The notes beneath the pieces were generated by a model, which was not told the origin of the DNA, ran no database searches, and saw only the letters and a program-made list of their open reading frames with translations. The position numbers and the translations under genes were made by a program. From assembly GCA_964035545.1 (NCBI GenBank), contig OZ037766.1, forward strand, positions 9,805,722-9,869,721: 64,000 nucleotides of DNA. Direction: 5' to 3'. Origin of the DNA: Bugula neritina. Lineage: Eukaryota > Bryozoa > Gymnolaemata > Cheilostomatida > Bugulidae. How positions within the stretch are numbered: position 1 is the stretch's first letter; every line of letters begins with the position of its first letter. Below are positions 45,235-58,860 of this stretch, piece by piece.

Positions 45235-46266
45235 TTAGTCCCATTTAGCCTTGGTTCGACCTATATTAGCTTTTGCTTTGCGTGATTTGTTATCTAAGAT
45301 ATGTTGTATATCTGATGTAACAGCCATATTGTATTTGAGATCATCTTCATCAACTACTGGAGGTGGCTTGTAACCTTTGCTTCCATACCTTGTTAAGACT
45401 GGAGCTCTCCCTCTTATACTTGGTGATGCGGATATAAACAAGAGTCTATCAGTAAACTGTACCATGTCTCCTTCATACTTGAACATACCTTCGGTCAGCT
45501 CCCTCACAGCATTTCGAATCATTATATCTTCAAAGTTTTCTAAATCTGCTGGGTGCTTTTCTTGTAGCATAGACAGCCATTTTATTTTAGGCATTACAAT
45601 CGGGCAAATTTCAATGTCCCATTTAACATCAAACCCTGCGTCTTGAAGTGCATTCAATATAGGACCAATGTCAACATCATTACCTTCAAACTGTTTCACC
45701 ATGTGCTTAGGCAATGGCAAAGTATTGAGCATTCCAGGCCTATGTATGATAAGAAGTTTTCCTTCTTCATTCAGACAAGTTTTTAGTTGAGAAAAGAGTG
45801 TGTACATATTGCTCGTAACATGATGGATGCAATCCTTGAGAAGCACTCGATCAAACAAGTGTTTCTTCATTGTTGAGCAATGACTAGCTGTGTCTCTAAA
45901 GAACTCATCTACATTGGTGCCTCCAGTAGGCTTATATGCTAGTGTTGAATTTTGCTTAGAATAACTATTTGTTCCAAAAGTTGTTGGAGCAATAGACTTT
46001 GGAGGGTGAATCAAACAAAACTTTCTCTCTATTAGTGGAGCAAAGGAGCCCTTTTCTTGGCCAATATAGCAAAATTTGTCAGTTGTTCCCAGTTCTAGAT
46101 GTGTGTGAATAAGACTAAACATAGAATCTTCATAGATTTGTCCAAACCTGTATTGATCTTCCTCTGGGTAGTTTGGTATAGTCAGCTGCTGTTGGTACTG
46201 CTCTGAGATGAGAGCAAATGGGCTTGGAGTCTCAGGGCCCAAGTAATTTGATGCCATTTTATGCAA
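45235..46266 (-). CDS. Class I methyltransferase-like protein, intronless
   Basis: 343 aa in one exon, starting MHKMASNYLG; a second Met four codons on is an equal start candidate. The order of segments follows class I SAM methyltransferases: a motif I-like strand-turn (FCYIGQEKGSFAPLIE, about 65-80), FDRVLLKDCIHHV (about 138-150, the position of the methyltransferase-11 D-x-x-H-H segment), LNEEGKLLIIHRPG (motif VI-like) and a later LNALQDAGFDVKWD strand. Motif I lacks the usual G-x-G-x-G, so SAM binding is uncertain. The basic C terminus (NKSRKAKANIGRTKAKWD) is not part of the fold. I do not recognise a named orthologue. It could be a small-molecule methyltransferase or a non-catalytic relative. 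Confidence 0.6.
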   Translation of the reverse strand: MHKMASNYLGPETPSPFALISEQYQQQLTIPNYPEEDQYRFGQIYEDSMFSLIHTHLELGTTDKFCYIGQEKGSFAPLIERKFCLIHPPKSIAPTTFGTNSYSKQNSTLAYKPTGGTNVDEFFRDTASHCSTMKKHLFDRVLLKDCIHHVTSNMYTLFSQLKTCLNEEGKLLIIHRPGMLNTLPLPKHMVKQFEGNDVDIGPILNALQDAGFDVKWDIEICPIVMPKIKWLSMLQEKHPADLENFEDIMIRNAVRELTEGMFKYEGDMVQFTDRLLFISASPSIRGRAPVLTRYGSKGYKPPPVVDEDDLKYNMAVTSDIQHILDNKSRKAKANIGRTKAKWD

Positions 46267-46553
46267 GTTAAAGGTTGGCAGACATAATTTAAATAGTTTC
46301 TACAAAGTTATATATTTCTTTTAATAATAAATAAATAAACTCTGGCAGGTGCTGAAGTTCAATGCAACATTGATGACAAAGCAAACAATCGTTAACAAGG
46401 CGAGTTATCCTCAAAGAATTGTTAGTTAGTTGTCATAGCAGCAAACATAGGATAAATATTGTACTCGTTGTGAAAAAAGTTTTGCGCCGTTAATTTTAAA
46501 CAATTCTTTTATTAAAGACAGCTGTGTCGGTACGGCGCGTATAATACAACAAC

Positions 46554-46643
46554 ATGATGGACAAAGCTATTCCATTTCTTGTAAAAGATAACTTTGTGAT
46601 CACTCTGATTTTGACTTTGTCTATGACTCTATGGTGTTGTTAG
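46554..46643 (+). CDS. Possible 29-residue membrane microprotein or uORF
   Basis: ATGATG starts a 29-codon frame with a hydrophobic stretch (FVITLILTLSMTLWCC) ending in TAG. It lies about 290 nt from the divergent start of the methyltransferase-like gene. Shortly after the stop is a good splice donor (GGC|GTGAGTATT), as if this were the leader exon of a plus-strand transcript. There is no recognised family, so it may be chance. Confidence 0.22.
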   Translation: MMDKAIPFLVKDNFVITLILTLSMTLWCC

Positions 46644-49429
46644 TATAGGCATGTTTGGCGTGAGTATTCGATATCAACTTTTCATCATTAATACTATTAC
46701 TTGTGCCGGTTATTCAACTAACTATAAAAATCAATTGTTACTAGATGTATTCGATTGTTTCTAGATCTATATGATTGAAAGAGTTGTTATGGAATCAGGG
46801 ACTTACTCTTAGTCTTACTCTTAGTGATACTGATACTGATAGTTGATACTCATACTGATAGTAATACTAATACTAATAGTAATAGTCACCATCGGGATAA
46901 TTTTAATTTAAGCACTTTCAGTTTCACTTTGAGTTTGACTTTTGAGTTTGAGTTTGACTTTAAAGTTTAAACTATTAATATTATAATTATTATGTAATTT
47001 ATATTTATTATTAAATACCTAAGAGCTAAGAGTAAGAGTAAGTCAAAGTGCTTAGCCTTAAGTCAATGTTAATGTAACTTAACCCTAGCACTCAAAATGA
47101 TTGCATTTGATCAAAATCAAAATGCTTTGCTCTTGAAGTTGAACTTGATGTGCTTAGATGATTCAATTTACTTCAACACCTTTGTTATTGGTATTAGTAT
47201 TACTATTACTGCATTAGTATTACTATTAGTGTTGTTAGCACTACACCCAGTGTATTCAGAGTCAATGTAATCGAAAAAAAAAAAATAATAGTTCCCATCT
47301 GTCATCTGTCTACTTCTAGTTTTACAAGTATGCCTATGCAAATTTTTGGTAGCCCTCTATTCTCCATCGGTTTTATACTAGTAATGAATCTGGGACACTA
47401 AAGTAGACTATAAGTATATCTAGTGACACTTTTTATTTTTTTGTAGGGTTTTTATTATCACTTTTTGTTTTCAACAATACAAGAACTTGTTAACTTTAGA
47501 GCCCAAGTGCTGATACAACTAAACTTCTCCCCTTTTACATCCACTTGTCTACCTTTCAGTTTCAAGAGCAAGACAACTTTTAAAATATTCTAAATTTTAT
47601 AGATAAAACTTTTTATATGCATTTTAATTACATGAATTGCTAAAGTGCTTCTGTGAAAATTTTGTCAACACAAATTAAATTTTAAAAAATAAAAATGAAT
47701 CTCATTTTGAACATTCTGTATAATCACAGATATATTATGTAATTAATCAATCTAAAAACTTTTGAGATTTGCATAGTCTGCATGCACTTTAGCCAAATTT
47801 ATTATGGTATAAAGATTAGGTTCACCATAAATGTAATTATAATAATCAGTTTTGGCTACTAGCATGCCAACAAAAAGTCCCTAAAAATAAATTCTCACCT
47901 AAATCTGGATTTGCAAAAGACTTTTTACCAACAAGAGTACCAATAGTCTTTAAAAATGAAGATTTTAATTTTTTAAATGCATCATGAGAAGTGAGAGCAC
48001 CAAGCTGAATTTCAATAGTTGTTTTTGTTAAATTGTATTGGCATAAAACATGTTTTACAAGTTCCCATGTTTCTTCAATATTCTTATTAGTTTTTATTTA
48101 ATGATGAGCCCTACTTCATCAGCTCTGCACCTGTATTATTTATCTAAACAAATTTTCAATTATATTTTCTCATACATAACTCTAAATTATGTTTAATATT
48201 TTGTAGACTTGCATTGAAAGAAATTTTATGAGGCTTGAGGTATTTAGGAAATTGACAGGCATGCAATCATGAACATGGCTAGTCTTTGTGTGGATCTAAA
48301 CTGGTACATGAGACCATATTTTTGTTTGTAACCATGGCGATAGTCAGCTGTGATGTCTGTAAGCATGTCAACAGGTAAGGAAAATTTAACTTGGGCATCA
48401 TTGCATTTACTTGATTGTAATAGAGACTTGCTATTTCTAGGTCTGATTTTCAAGTAGATATCTTTGTTTAGTGTTTGCTGTCAAGCTTTCTGAAGCTTTT
48501 TGCGAGTGTATGTACAAATAGAGTGTTGCATAATTTATATAATAAATTAAGTTATTATTATTATTATATATAATAATAATAATAATTCAAATTATATTAT
48601 AAACTGTAGAAGTTTATAGAATTAATGCCTTAAGCCATGGCACAGTTGTAGAAGCTAAACTCATTCAATAGTTTCTATAATTCTTGTAACAAATTGTATA
48701 CAATAGACAACAAAAGTTTTTTTTATCAATTTTTGGAAAGATAACTCCATAATTTAGTAAAATATAACTCGTAGGGGGCTTTTGGTATATAGTGTACATG
48801 TATATAATACAAAGCCCCTTCTGCTGTTAAAAAATATCAAATTGGACCTCCATGAGCTTGTGTATAAAATAGTGTGTATATAACATAACAGTCTGTTCTG
48901 GGTATTTTAAAACACTATAACATGGTGCCTCCTATGGAGTTATATATATTAAACTGACCTCCTATGAGCCTAAATGTGAATTGATTCAATCAAGTAAAAA
49001 ACATTGGTAATGAAAATAATTAGTTTATCTGTTGGCTTAAGTCTTGCCAAATTGCTTATTTCAATTCTTAACTCTAGTTTAGATATAAAGTATAATAACT
49101 TAGTTGATGTGTAATGTAATCAAATATAAATTCATGGAAAGTCAGTGTGATACACTGAGCTACTAAATTACATTATCCTTATTATTATAAGAAGTTGTCT
49201 GCCCACTAATTTTTCACTGCACTACCCTAAACTAAAAGTTACAAATACTTTAAACTATATAATAAATAGTGTCAGTTCTATAACTATGTAATTAGGTCAT
49301 TGCTATATAGTCTAGGTAATATAGAAGCAAACAGCAAGAAAAACTCATCCGTTATGTAAAATTTGTCCCCAAGATATGAGCATTTTGCTCCAATTTAAAA
49401 GTGGCTATAATCTTGTAGAGTGTAGAGCA

Positions 49430-49432
<3 letters not shown>

Positions 49433-49509
<77 letters not shown>
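49433..49509. repeat. (AT)n microsatellite
   Basis: About 77 nt of uninterrupted alternating A and T. Confidence 0.97.
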
Positions 49510-49510
<1 letters not shown>

Positions 49511-52500
49511 CAAAAATAATGCAGATTTTTATTGATATAAATTCTCAACTTTGGCCATTACTGCTGTCTGACATATTTCCTAGTGTGCAGTTTACTTTAA
49601 TCTTAGTGTTGTGAATCCTATATAAGGTAAATAAAAGAAGAATTAGACTAATGAAGTTATTTAAAATTAGGGTGTAAGTAACATTTTACCATTTACGTAA
49701 ATTATGTAGTAATTCTGGTTTAGTAACAAGTATTATTTGAGTACTCTGAACTTGTGAAATCCTTGATAAAATTTCAGTAAAATAATATATGCTGTCTATA
49801 TATTACATCTTTCTAAAATCTCTTCCCAAACATTTTATTTGGCAGATAAATCTATACCAAAATTGGGAAATATTCAAATGAAAGTGAAATAATATATTGC
49901 ATTTATAATATTCGGTGCACGCACTTTGTATTGCCATATTATACGCATAAATTATGTAGGCATATGTCATGCGTGTCCTGTATAATTTTGTGATTTGCAG
50001 CTGTTAGACTTTTTTTATTTAGTAATACTTAGCACTCCAATCTGGACATCAGCTTTGATGCTTTAAAGCTAAACCATTTGAAATTTAGGCGCTTTTAAAT
50101 TTTAGATCTTATTCATTAGGGGTTAAGCCTTTAGCTGCCAGCTTACTTTTCCATTAGTGACGCCAAAAAGATCTGACCTAAAAATCTAACTGGTTGGTTC
50201 AATGAGTACATGTAAAAACTATTAGTTTCTATCTATTTAGTCAGCTAATAAGTTGACTAAATACTGCCAAGCTAGAGTTAAGATTAAAGGATTCAGCATG
50301 CATCATTAAAGACATTTTTTGCAAATCGAAATAAAAATTTACCCAAGTATAAATATGTGGACATATTGTACTGCAAAGTAAAGCTGCTTATTTGTCAACT
50401 AGTAGGAAAGCTATACATCTAGTACAGAGCTGTCCAACAAACAGCCCCAAGGCCAGATGCTACCCCCAACATATATCTGCCTTTTTAAACTCTGGGTAGG
50501 CAGTTTAGAAATTATGTATTCAAGAGCAAACAACCCCCTCCCTTATTTAATGCTGTATACATAATGTAATAAGTGCTGAGATATTAATGTTCTTTTTTTC
50601 TTACACACTCTTAGCTTGGAGAAACTGTAGCAGTCTCCCTGGTTGCACCAAAAACATCCCAATATGGACAGCTTCATACAACCAGCCAACAGTAATACAC
50701 AGTAATATATTATACTGCATAGAGTGAATGGTAGATTATATTCTCATACAGCGAAACACCTTATCAATTTGAAACAGTATAATACACTCTCAGGTACCTG
50801 TCCTAGTCAACATGTTGGCTGCATCCTCCCTGTGCCCAGGTGTCAAAATATGAAAAGTTGTCAAGTAAGCATAATTATGGCTATATTGGTGCACCATAAG
50901 AATGCACCCGGATAGTTCACTGCCAGTCAATTTCTATGAATACTATGTGTCACATTTGATACTGCAATATTGCATGTGTTGAAACTTCAACTCTAAACTG
51001 TTAAATGGGGTATACTTGGTCACTGCAATTTTAAATTTCTTATTGAATCTGTAGTAAATTCTACGAGCATCAAAAATAGTTTCCATTACAATTAATCCAT
51101 GTTTACTATATTAAGATTGTTAATGTTACAGGACGGCCAATGCACTTGGACATTGCACTGCTCGTTTTGGAGAGCACATCTAAAAGCAACAAAGTATCAA
51201 AGGTATCTTATTGTCAGTATTATCACATGTTTCCTATTTTCACTACAGTTAAAATCATATAGCATTATTTTATCACTTGGTGTAGGGATATAAATTTTTT
51301 AACTCTTTGGTGGATCAGTCTATAAGCCCAAATAGAAGTGTTTTTTTCTTTCTGATGGATTAATTGGTCTGAGATGGAGCTAAGCAGATATGTTGCTGTA
51401 AACTGGCTGCAGCTGAACTGATGTGGTTGCGTAGGAAACAATTGGGTGTCATGATTTTTTATAGCTCAGTGGTTTATACAATGAAAAGCAAGCTGAAAAT
51501 CCATTAGGCTTAGCAGTCAAATAAGTCACAGCCTATGAGTAGTTCTAGTCTACAGCTACTGAATACTCTGGCTGTACTAATGTGAAAGGTGTACTTCTTG
51601 CCTTAGCTTGGCCATAGAGGAAGTTTAAATATCAAAAAGTGCTCAAAAATTTTTAACAGCAAAGAAAACTACTGTAGCTTGCTTTAGCTAAATACTAGTT
51701 ATAATCTAACTCTCAAGTTTTATTGTATTTAAGTTATCGCTATGGTTATATGTCCTATTTTATTTCTTAACAACTGTAACAAATCAAACTAATACATTAT
51801 AACCAAGAATTAATAGGAAATAAGTTACAATTATTCTACAAAAAAAAACATTGAAGCTAGTCTTGAATCTAGAGTATTTTATAACAGAGTAACGTATGAT
51901 TCATTCTTTTTTTTGGCCATTGTTTTTACTTCGTCACAAGTATCCATTTTTAAATAATACAAACTACCTTTTTTAATAGGCTTTTTCACTAGTCATACTG
52001 AGTGGTTTGGTTTCATGCTTCATAACTTCTGCCATTTGAGTCTCTCTAACAATACGTAAAAGTAGTAAGTATTGCCAGCAAATTTTACTGTACCTCCATA
52101 AAAACCGAAATTGCCATGTTAAGCTTACGTAAGTATTTGTTCTCTGTTGCATAAAGTTGGGGTTATAAAATTGTGTAAAATCATGGAGGAATTGTTCCCT
52201 ATTAGCCAAATTATAGGCTGCCTAGCAGGAATACTAATTTACTGCTATACTGCCATAGCTAGCTAGTGATTGGTAACCACTACCAACCCATGGTTGTGGT
52301 TATTGTAACAGTCAGTCATCAAGATAAAACTGAATGCCTTGTGTAGCTCTGCAAGCTAGTAGTGCTAGTACATGTACCGCTGTGCGTGACAATTTGACTG
52401 TAGGATTTGATCAATCTTTACATTTTTATGACTATCTGTCATATCCATAAGCTATCTTCCACCTGTCATTTCTGTCATCATAAATTGCAACTATAATGAG

Positions 52501-55189
52501 TGAAACAATAAGCTGGTAAAATAATATGTTGTAAGATTACTTTAGAAATAATTATATGATTTCTATTATATCACAATGCAGATGTTAGCAATCAAAATGT
52601 AGAATCAGAAAAAGTACTATTAAGAATATTATAATATCTGATTGGTTCTACATAATGGCTGTACGAAGTCATCACTCCACCATCTGATTGGCCAGGGTTA
52701 GGCACAATCTGAAACCAACTGGATGCTTCTCTTATAGGCATTTATACTTATGAATTAAAACGCATTTCAACTATTCATATTTAGCCAAGACATCTCTATT
52801 TACTTAAGTGGATGTTTACATAACACACATTCATAATTCAGCACCAACTCAAAGACAAGCAAACAAGGTCAATGTCTATGACAATAAAGGTTACAACATG
52901 TTTACACATTATTTCATTACTTAATAACTGGTTTATGTACACAAACAAGGTGTTTACGGTAGCTAGAACTTCATGGCTACAATTAAGTATTTTGAATGGT
53001 TGTTCTTTATCATATAAAAATAACATTAATGTTAATTTGTTGAATCATAGTGATATGATTTTATATCAAGAAAAAAAGTCCCCAAATTTTCCATGATGTT
53101 GGAGAGATTCAATATATCCAGTACTGTTTCGCCATTATTTTTGTAGTTATTTTTAACATAGTTGTTATTGAGTATTGATTTTAAATTTAAGTAATGTTAA
53201 GATTACGTTTTAAATTTAATATTTACATAAAAAAATATATTGTACAAATGTTCTTCCTTCTTGGCCAGTTATTTTTAAGTTGATAGGGAAATTGAATATA
53301 TTATAATAGTCTTGAAATGATTGGCTAACTTATATGATGGACGTGACCTAGGTGCCAGAGAACACGGAAGACTCAATGCTGCATGGAGTCTTGTAAATGT
53401 TTACTATCAGTCTGGTTTCTGTCATTTTTATCTGATGTAGGAATGTGTTTTTGTGTGAAATCAACAATTTACGCATTTTCTAAACCTTCACTATAGTACC
53501 TAAAATGCATTTGCTTCCATCTTTGCTTAATCTTCACATTCTATAAATAGTAAGTTTGCATTGTATAACAATTCAGAATAAATCTTAACAGCAATAATTG
53601 TTTACCTAAAAAAACGACAGCATTCCACGCAGTTTGGTATACCCATGTAACTGCAGTCATGAAGTATGCGTATGAATATATTTGTATTTTCACTTTCAAA
53701 TGAAATCTTTGGTCACATTGCTTTTGCATCATTCTGAAAGTGTAAAATTGTGTAAAGAGTATAGTATACCTGTTTTCTTGAGTTCTCATTGCCTGTTTGT
53801 TATTTGCAAATCCCTACATAATTTTAGGTGTAAAAATTAGGCTAATTTGTAATGTAAAAAAACTGTGACAACTCCTAAATTTTGTTGAGAAGTTGTTTAT
53901 ACTACTGGCCATTCAATGTCAACAACAGTTTCCTGCAAAATGAGGTTTATGGGGGATTAATTAACTCTTGCCCACAGGCATGCTGAGTTATTGTTGTTGG
54001 TGGTGTGAGCAAATAACAGGGTTGGAAATCAAATATCAAGTGGCATTATTTACGTATTATAAAAATCTAGTTCAACCAATTATTATAAAATATCTCTATT
54101 GCTGTTTATATTAACATTTTTAGCCTGCATTAAATATATTTTAATAATATATTCTACTGTACCACAAATATAGTGTGCTAAACTAGACTGTATTATTATA
54201 CAATATACTATATTACAATACAATATACTAGATTAATATGCAAAAATACTATAAGAATATGCAACACTCTTTTATACTTTACTACTATACAAAACACGAG
54301 TACTCTAAATATGTTACTATAATAATGATAATAACCATGATTATTTTGGTGACAAACTGAAGAGTTTGCTTTAAAGTAGAAATATCTCGAGAACTTGTTG
54401 TGAAGATTTTATAGACTTGGCTTCTTAACATACTCAGATACTCCTTTACTGTGGGCTACTAAGTCATATTAGGAGTGTACAACCATACTGTTGTGATGGC
54501 ACCATACTCTAATTATAGTATGCGGTCAACTATACTAGACTAAGTATTGCCTCTGATGCCTGGATAACAGGAAACTAATAAACAGCAAGCTGCTTTAAAA
54601 TGGTGATACAAAACCTTCTATGCCCAACTTAGGAGGTCTTATAGTAAACTTTTCCAGTGTTTAACAAAAGTTTAATTATAAACAAGATTCAAGTAGTAAT
54701 GTAGTTTTCAAATAATACTATTTTGAAAGTTTCATAAATTTGTATGCGAAGTGAAAATACTATGGCATGCTACCACTTAACCGTGCTAAGCATAATAACA
54801 TGGCCTTTACAGGTGTCTGTTTTAGACCTACTACTTGTAGACCTACTAGTACTATATTTAGTAACAGAGCCGAAAGTAACAATCTCCAGCCTGGTACCAA
54901 GTGATAATTATATAATGTGTTCTGTATTTGAATTATTATGGTACCAGTATTTAAATATTGCCAATTACACTTTTGCTCAGGTGTTCAATTTTTACGTTTG
55001 CTTAGACTCCTCTAGTGAATGCCTCCGCTCTCGAACAAACCTATAGCGTTCAGCCGTGTCATCTAGTTCCTTGTCCTCATAAAATATATTCGTTTTATGC
55101 AATGACATGCATGATTGATTCGTTTAGTCAACCTAACTGTGATATCCAACTGCTTAATCAATTCTATTCAACTAGTTATTAGTAACTGA

Positions 55190-55404
55190 GTCATTTGATT
55201 GGCTACCTAATGAGCCAATGGCATTACTGTATTGCCTGATTGCGAAACTTGCAAATATTTTTGGCTCTTGTAAACAGCCTTTACAGTTGAGATAATTCAA
55301 TCATTTGTTTTTTAGACTTCGCTGGTGAAAGTCAAGTTTAGTTAGTTGACTCATTCTGTCCTGAAATTATACTGCTGCCCTCCATTTTGAGTCTTGACTT
55401 GCAA
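55190..55404 (+). promoter_or_regulatory. Candidate promoter of the ETS gene
   Basis: Two CCAAT boxes in opposite orientation, GATTGGC at 55197-55203 and CCAAT at 55215-55219, lie about 190 nt before the first coding ATG. I see no clear TATA box. Confidence 0.4.
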
Positions 55405-58400
55405 ATGATTCCACAGATCGGCTCAGGCACAGAATTTGGCTTGGTAAGTACTAAGTAGCTATAAACAGGACACATTCTATCTTCCTCTTGCACAGACTGT
55501 AGTCAATGTATTCATAGTAATGTATTCATAGCAAATTACTATGAATACGTTGAGATTGCATTTGGCTTTGCTCTATTGAAATGTTGGTATATACTAATTC
55601 TCTATCTTCTAGCTACTTAGCTAGAAGTAAGATGAACTCTGAGATATATACAATTGTCAGTTATAACGGGATATGCTGAAAATGACTGTATAAGATTAAG
55701 TTATAACTATATACTATTAATTTTACTATTACTATTGACTATTAAGTAATAATATTACTATATAATAATGTTTTTATAGTTGAACTATTTACTTTCACTA
55801 GTGTCCAGTTGATATGCTGACTATGGATAACCCAATATGTGAGGAAAGATTCTACTTCGATGAATGGAAGCCTGAAACACAACAGCAACTCTCAGAAGCT
55901 GAAATAGAGCAAACATGGCGCCGAGGCTCCAGTGACTCATACAGTGGCGACTCTAACACCTGGACACCCTCCTCCACCAGCATCAACTCTCCGTTCACTA
56001 CAACTCTGTGTGACTCGAGGTCTAGTCAAGATTGTAAGCATATTGTACTCTGCCATTATAACCTAGCCTAGATATCGTGGTTTTTACTAAGGTTGTTACC
56101 CACCATTTTGTTTCATTATAAACTTGTGGTGTATGAAGCTATTGGAACATTACAGCTGGTGCTAATTGGAAGGAGAAGCCAGTAGATCAGTGGTCAGCTG
56201 ATGACGTAACGCTCTGGATCTGCTCCCTAATGAACACTCCGTCCAGATCTCTGTACGACGGCAACTACCCTCCAGCTATCAATGTGGCAGCGTATCTCAA
56301 TCTCACCGGTGCCGAGCTGATGCATATGTCTAGTACAGAGATCCAGTCACGTGACCCCCAAAGTGGTAACTTTGTGTTCATGTCCCTACAGCAGTGTCTC
56401 AGTCAGCCTAACTCACCATACTCTCCCACTCCCCCTGGCTTGCCTTCCTACGGACACTTGGTAAGTGTACTTGCACTGTTAGAGTCTGAGTATTGTCAGT
56501 TGCCACATAAACACTGTGTGAGAGTATATAATACTTGCTCTGTATGCATATGTGTTTCTTGTATTCCAGGAACCAACTAGAGGAATGTCAGATCTCGTGA
56601 AACAAGAGCCATTAACCAAAGGTAAGATATTGCTAATAGGTAACAAGTTATATTCAGTTGGCATTTTGAAGTCCTGATTCTAGCAGATAAGGTCTGGCAA
56701 GGATTAGCAATTGACTAAGTTTTAGTTTTGTTGAAATGTAGCATGTGTTTCTCATTCCACCCTCATTAAGTTTAGGAACTAAATCTAGTCTATCTATGCT
56801 TTGCGTCATCTCTTTTTCCCATCAATCATGTTTATGTGGTATTATCATTATATAGAGTGTTGAATTTAATGTTCTACTTTGACAACTGTATGGGGAGGGG
56901 TGTAGACCATACCACTGAAATCATGAAATCGGTAAATAGATGTGTAGGCTAACATAAAAAACTTCAATCCTAACAGCTCCGTCTGTTATTCATCTTCAAC
57001 TGTCTTTATAAATAAAACATAACCAGCAAGGTTCAGCTAAGGCATTTTGAGGTCATATTTTTCTGTTTTAATCAATGAATCATCTTGGTTCTATTGGCAT
57101 GTTTTAATCAGTATTGCATGACATTGCATTAGATGGCATGTTGTTTCATAATACCATAACACATCATTCAGACTCTATTATTGACCTTGTAGCTTGTAAT
57201 ACTTTCACTAGTCTTTGACCTACCAATCTAACAATATAATTGCTGTTGTTGGAAATCACAAACATGTTTGCTAGTATTTTGTAGTGTAGCAGTGAGATGT
57301 TGTTTCTTTGTTTTGTAGAGTTTGTTCAGCCAAGATTGCCATCACTTGATTTAAAGATGTTCTCATTTGATATCGAAGATAAATTCGACAGCATAAAATC
57401 ATTGGCTAAAGAGATGAGCTTTGATCAAGTTGTTAAAAGCATTAATGTAATGAAAGGAGTAGAAAAGTCCAGGCTACAGGCCGATAGTAAATATAATTGG
57501 GAACTTGCAGATACGTTAAATCGGCCACACAACTTGAATGTACCAGTTAATCCTTACAATATAGCATTAGGCCAAGGTTGGATTGACCAGAATCAGCTGA
57601 TGGCCTCTCCAATGATTTCACCTCGTTCTGACGGCTCAATCACTCCTCCAGAAGATTTAGGAAGAGAATTTAGTTCACCTCATTATCTGCCCAACGGTAA
57701 GTTCTACACACACTAAGTGGCTGATTATTGCTAGTAGTTTTTTAACCTTTTTTCTACACAGCAAATGCTTTTATTTTTTTAGTCTTCTAGGTATGTTTTA
57801 TTGTTTTCTATTCTCCTCTCCTCAGCTTAGCAACCACCTCTTGTTTGTGGAACAATTGTATATGGTTTTGTGTAGTAAAAACAGGAAATGGAAGAAAACA
57901 ATTTTTTGACAAGTGATATATTGAAGCTGATACAATGAGGCTGAAATGGAATAAGTCACGCTATTGTGAGCACAAATCTGTTGAGAGCCAAGAGTGATTG
58001 CGTAGGGAGTTAGGTCAATGGCTAATAATAAATATAAATGAGGTTACAGCACTATTTCATTGTCCGAAATACATGTCACGCCGTGGTTTTTTGGCTTTAC
58101 CTGCATCATTTTCTGGAAGTGCTGTAGCCATAATAATCCATGAAATATTGTATCATTGCCTATTTTTTACTATTTGCAGAGGTAAAGGGAAATCACTTGT
58201 GGGAGTTCATCAGAGACTTGCTGTTTGACAGCAGATATAACCCATCACTAGTTAAATGGGAAGACCGTGAAGAAGGGGTCTTCAAGTTTGTGAAATCTGA
58301 CCAAGTGGCCAAACTATGGGGTAAAAAGAAGAACAACCCTGCAATGACTTACGAGAAACTCTCTCGGGCTATGAGGTATATTTCCTTATAAACTGTTAGA

Positions 58401-58860
58401 GATGTGTTGGGTTTTGATAACATCTGTTACAAATTAGTGTTACAAGTGCAATTCGTGTATATATTATTTGAATCAATAGTTATGTAATTTTACATTAGAT
58501 TTGCCAATAACATTTTGATAAGTTGATGCATTCTGATTTTGTTAGGTCATTTGTTTGATGAAACATAATATCATGATTTGATAATTGATGTGAAGTTACA
58601 GATCTAACTAGTTCGGCATTTTTCATTATTTTTTTATTATTTGCCATAGGTAAAATATTTATGGCTTTTATTTCAGTAGTAGTTTATGATCATTATAATT
58701 TTTATTTTCAAAGTTGTTTGCGTATGCGGATAATATTGCCATACTTATTATACTTTACTTGTTATGCAGGTACTATTACCGAAGAAAGATTTTAGAGAGA
58801 ATAGATGGAAGGCGGTTGGTCTACAAATTTGGATCCATGGCTACAGGTTGGAAAGTCTAA
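55405..58860 (+). CDS. ETS transcription factor with PNT domain, ESE (ELF3/EHF/ELF5) type
   Basis: Seven exons: 55405-55443, 55802-56033, 56156-56460, 56570-56621, 57319-57696, 58180-58375, 58770-58860; 1293 nt, 430 aa, phases consistent. Residues about 97-175 form a Pointed/SAM domain (PVDQWSADDVTLWICSLM ... LTGAELMHMS). A middle acidic/Ser-Pro region follows. Residues about 338-424 form the ETS winged helix (GNHLWEFIRDLLFD, then VKWEDREEGVFKFVKSDQVA, then MTYEKLSRAMRYYYRR, then RRLVYKFG). The recognition helix has the invariant RxMRYYYR. The ETS domain sits at the very C terminus and ends GSMATGWKV, close to the ELF3/EHF/ELF5 ending. The REEGVF and ILERIDGRRLVYKFG segments also point to the ESE subfamily. 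It binds GGAA-core DNA in the nucleus; family members act mainly in epithelia. Lys203 in VKQEP is a sumoylation consensus. Confidence 0.93.

Larger units (their letters stand above)
46644..55404. other. Gene-poor intergenic region
   Basis: AT-rich, with no ORF resembling a known protein. It contains degenerate GATACT/AGTATT-type low-complexity DNA (about 46790-47240) and a pure (AT)n run (49433-49509). Frames at 50724, 51099, 52872 and 54744 are short, unlike any family, and lack splice or codon support. Confidence 0.5.

Noticed and set aside
50410-50560. A 'gctgtccaac ... ggccagatgc' stretch resembling DNA-transposon remnants of vertebrates
   Set aside because: Too short, with no terminal repeats or target duplication.
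54744-55046. 100-codon plus-strand ORF upstream of the ETS gene
   Set aside because: No family resemblance, AT-rich by chance, and overlaps the likely promoter region.
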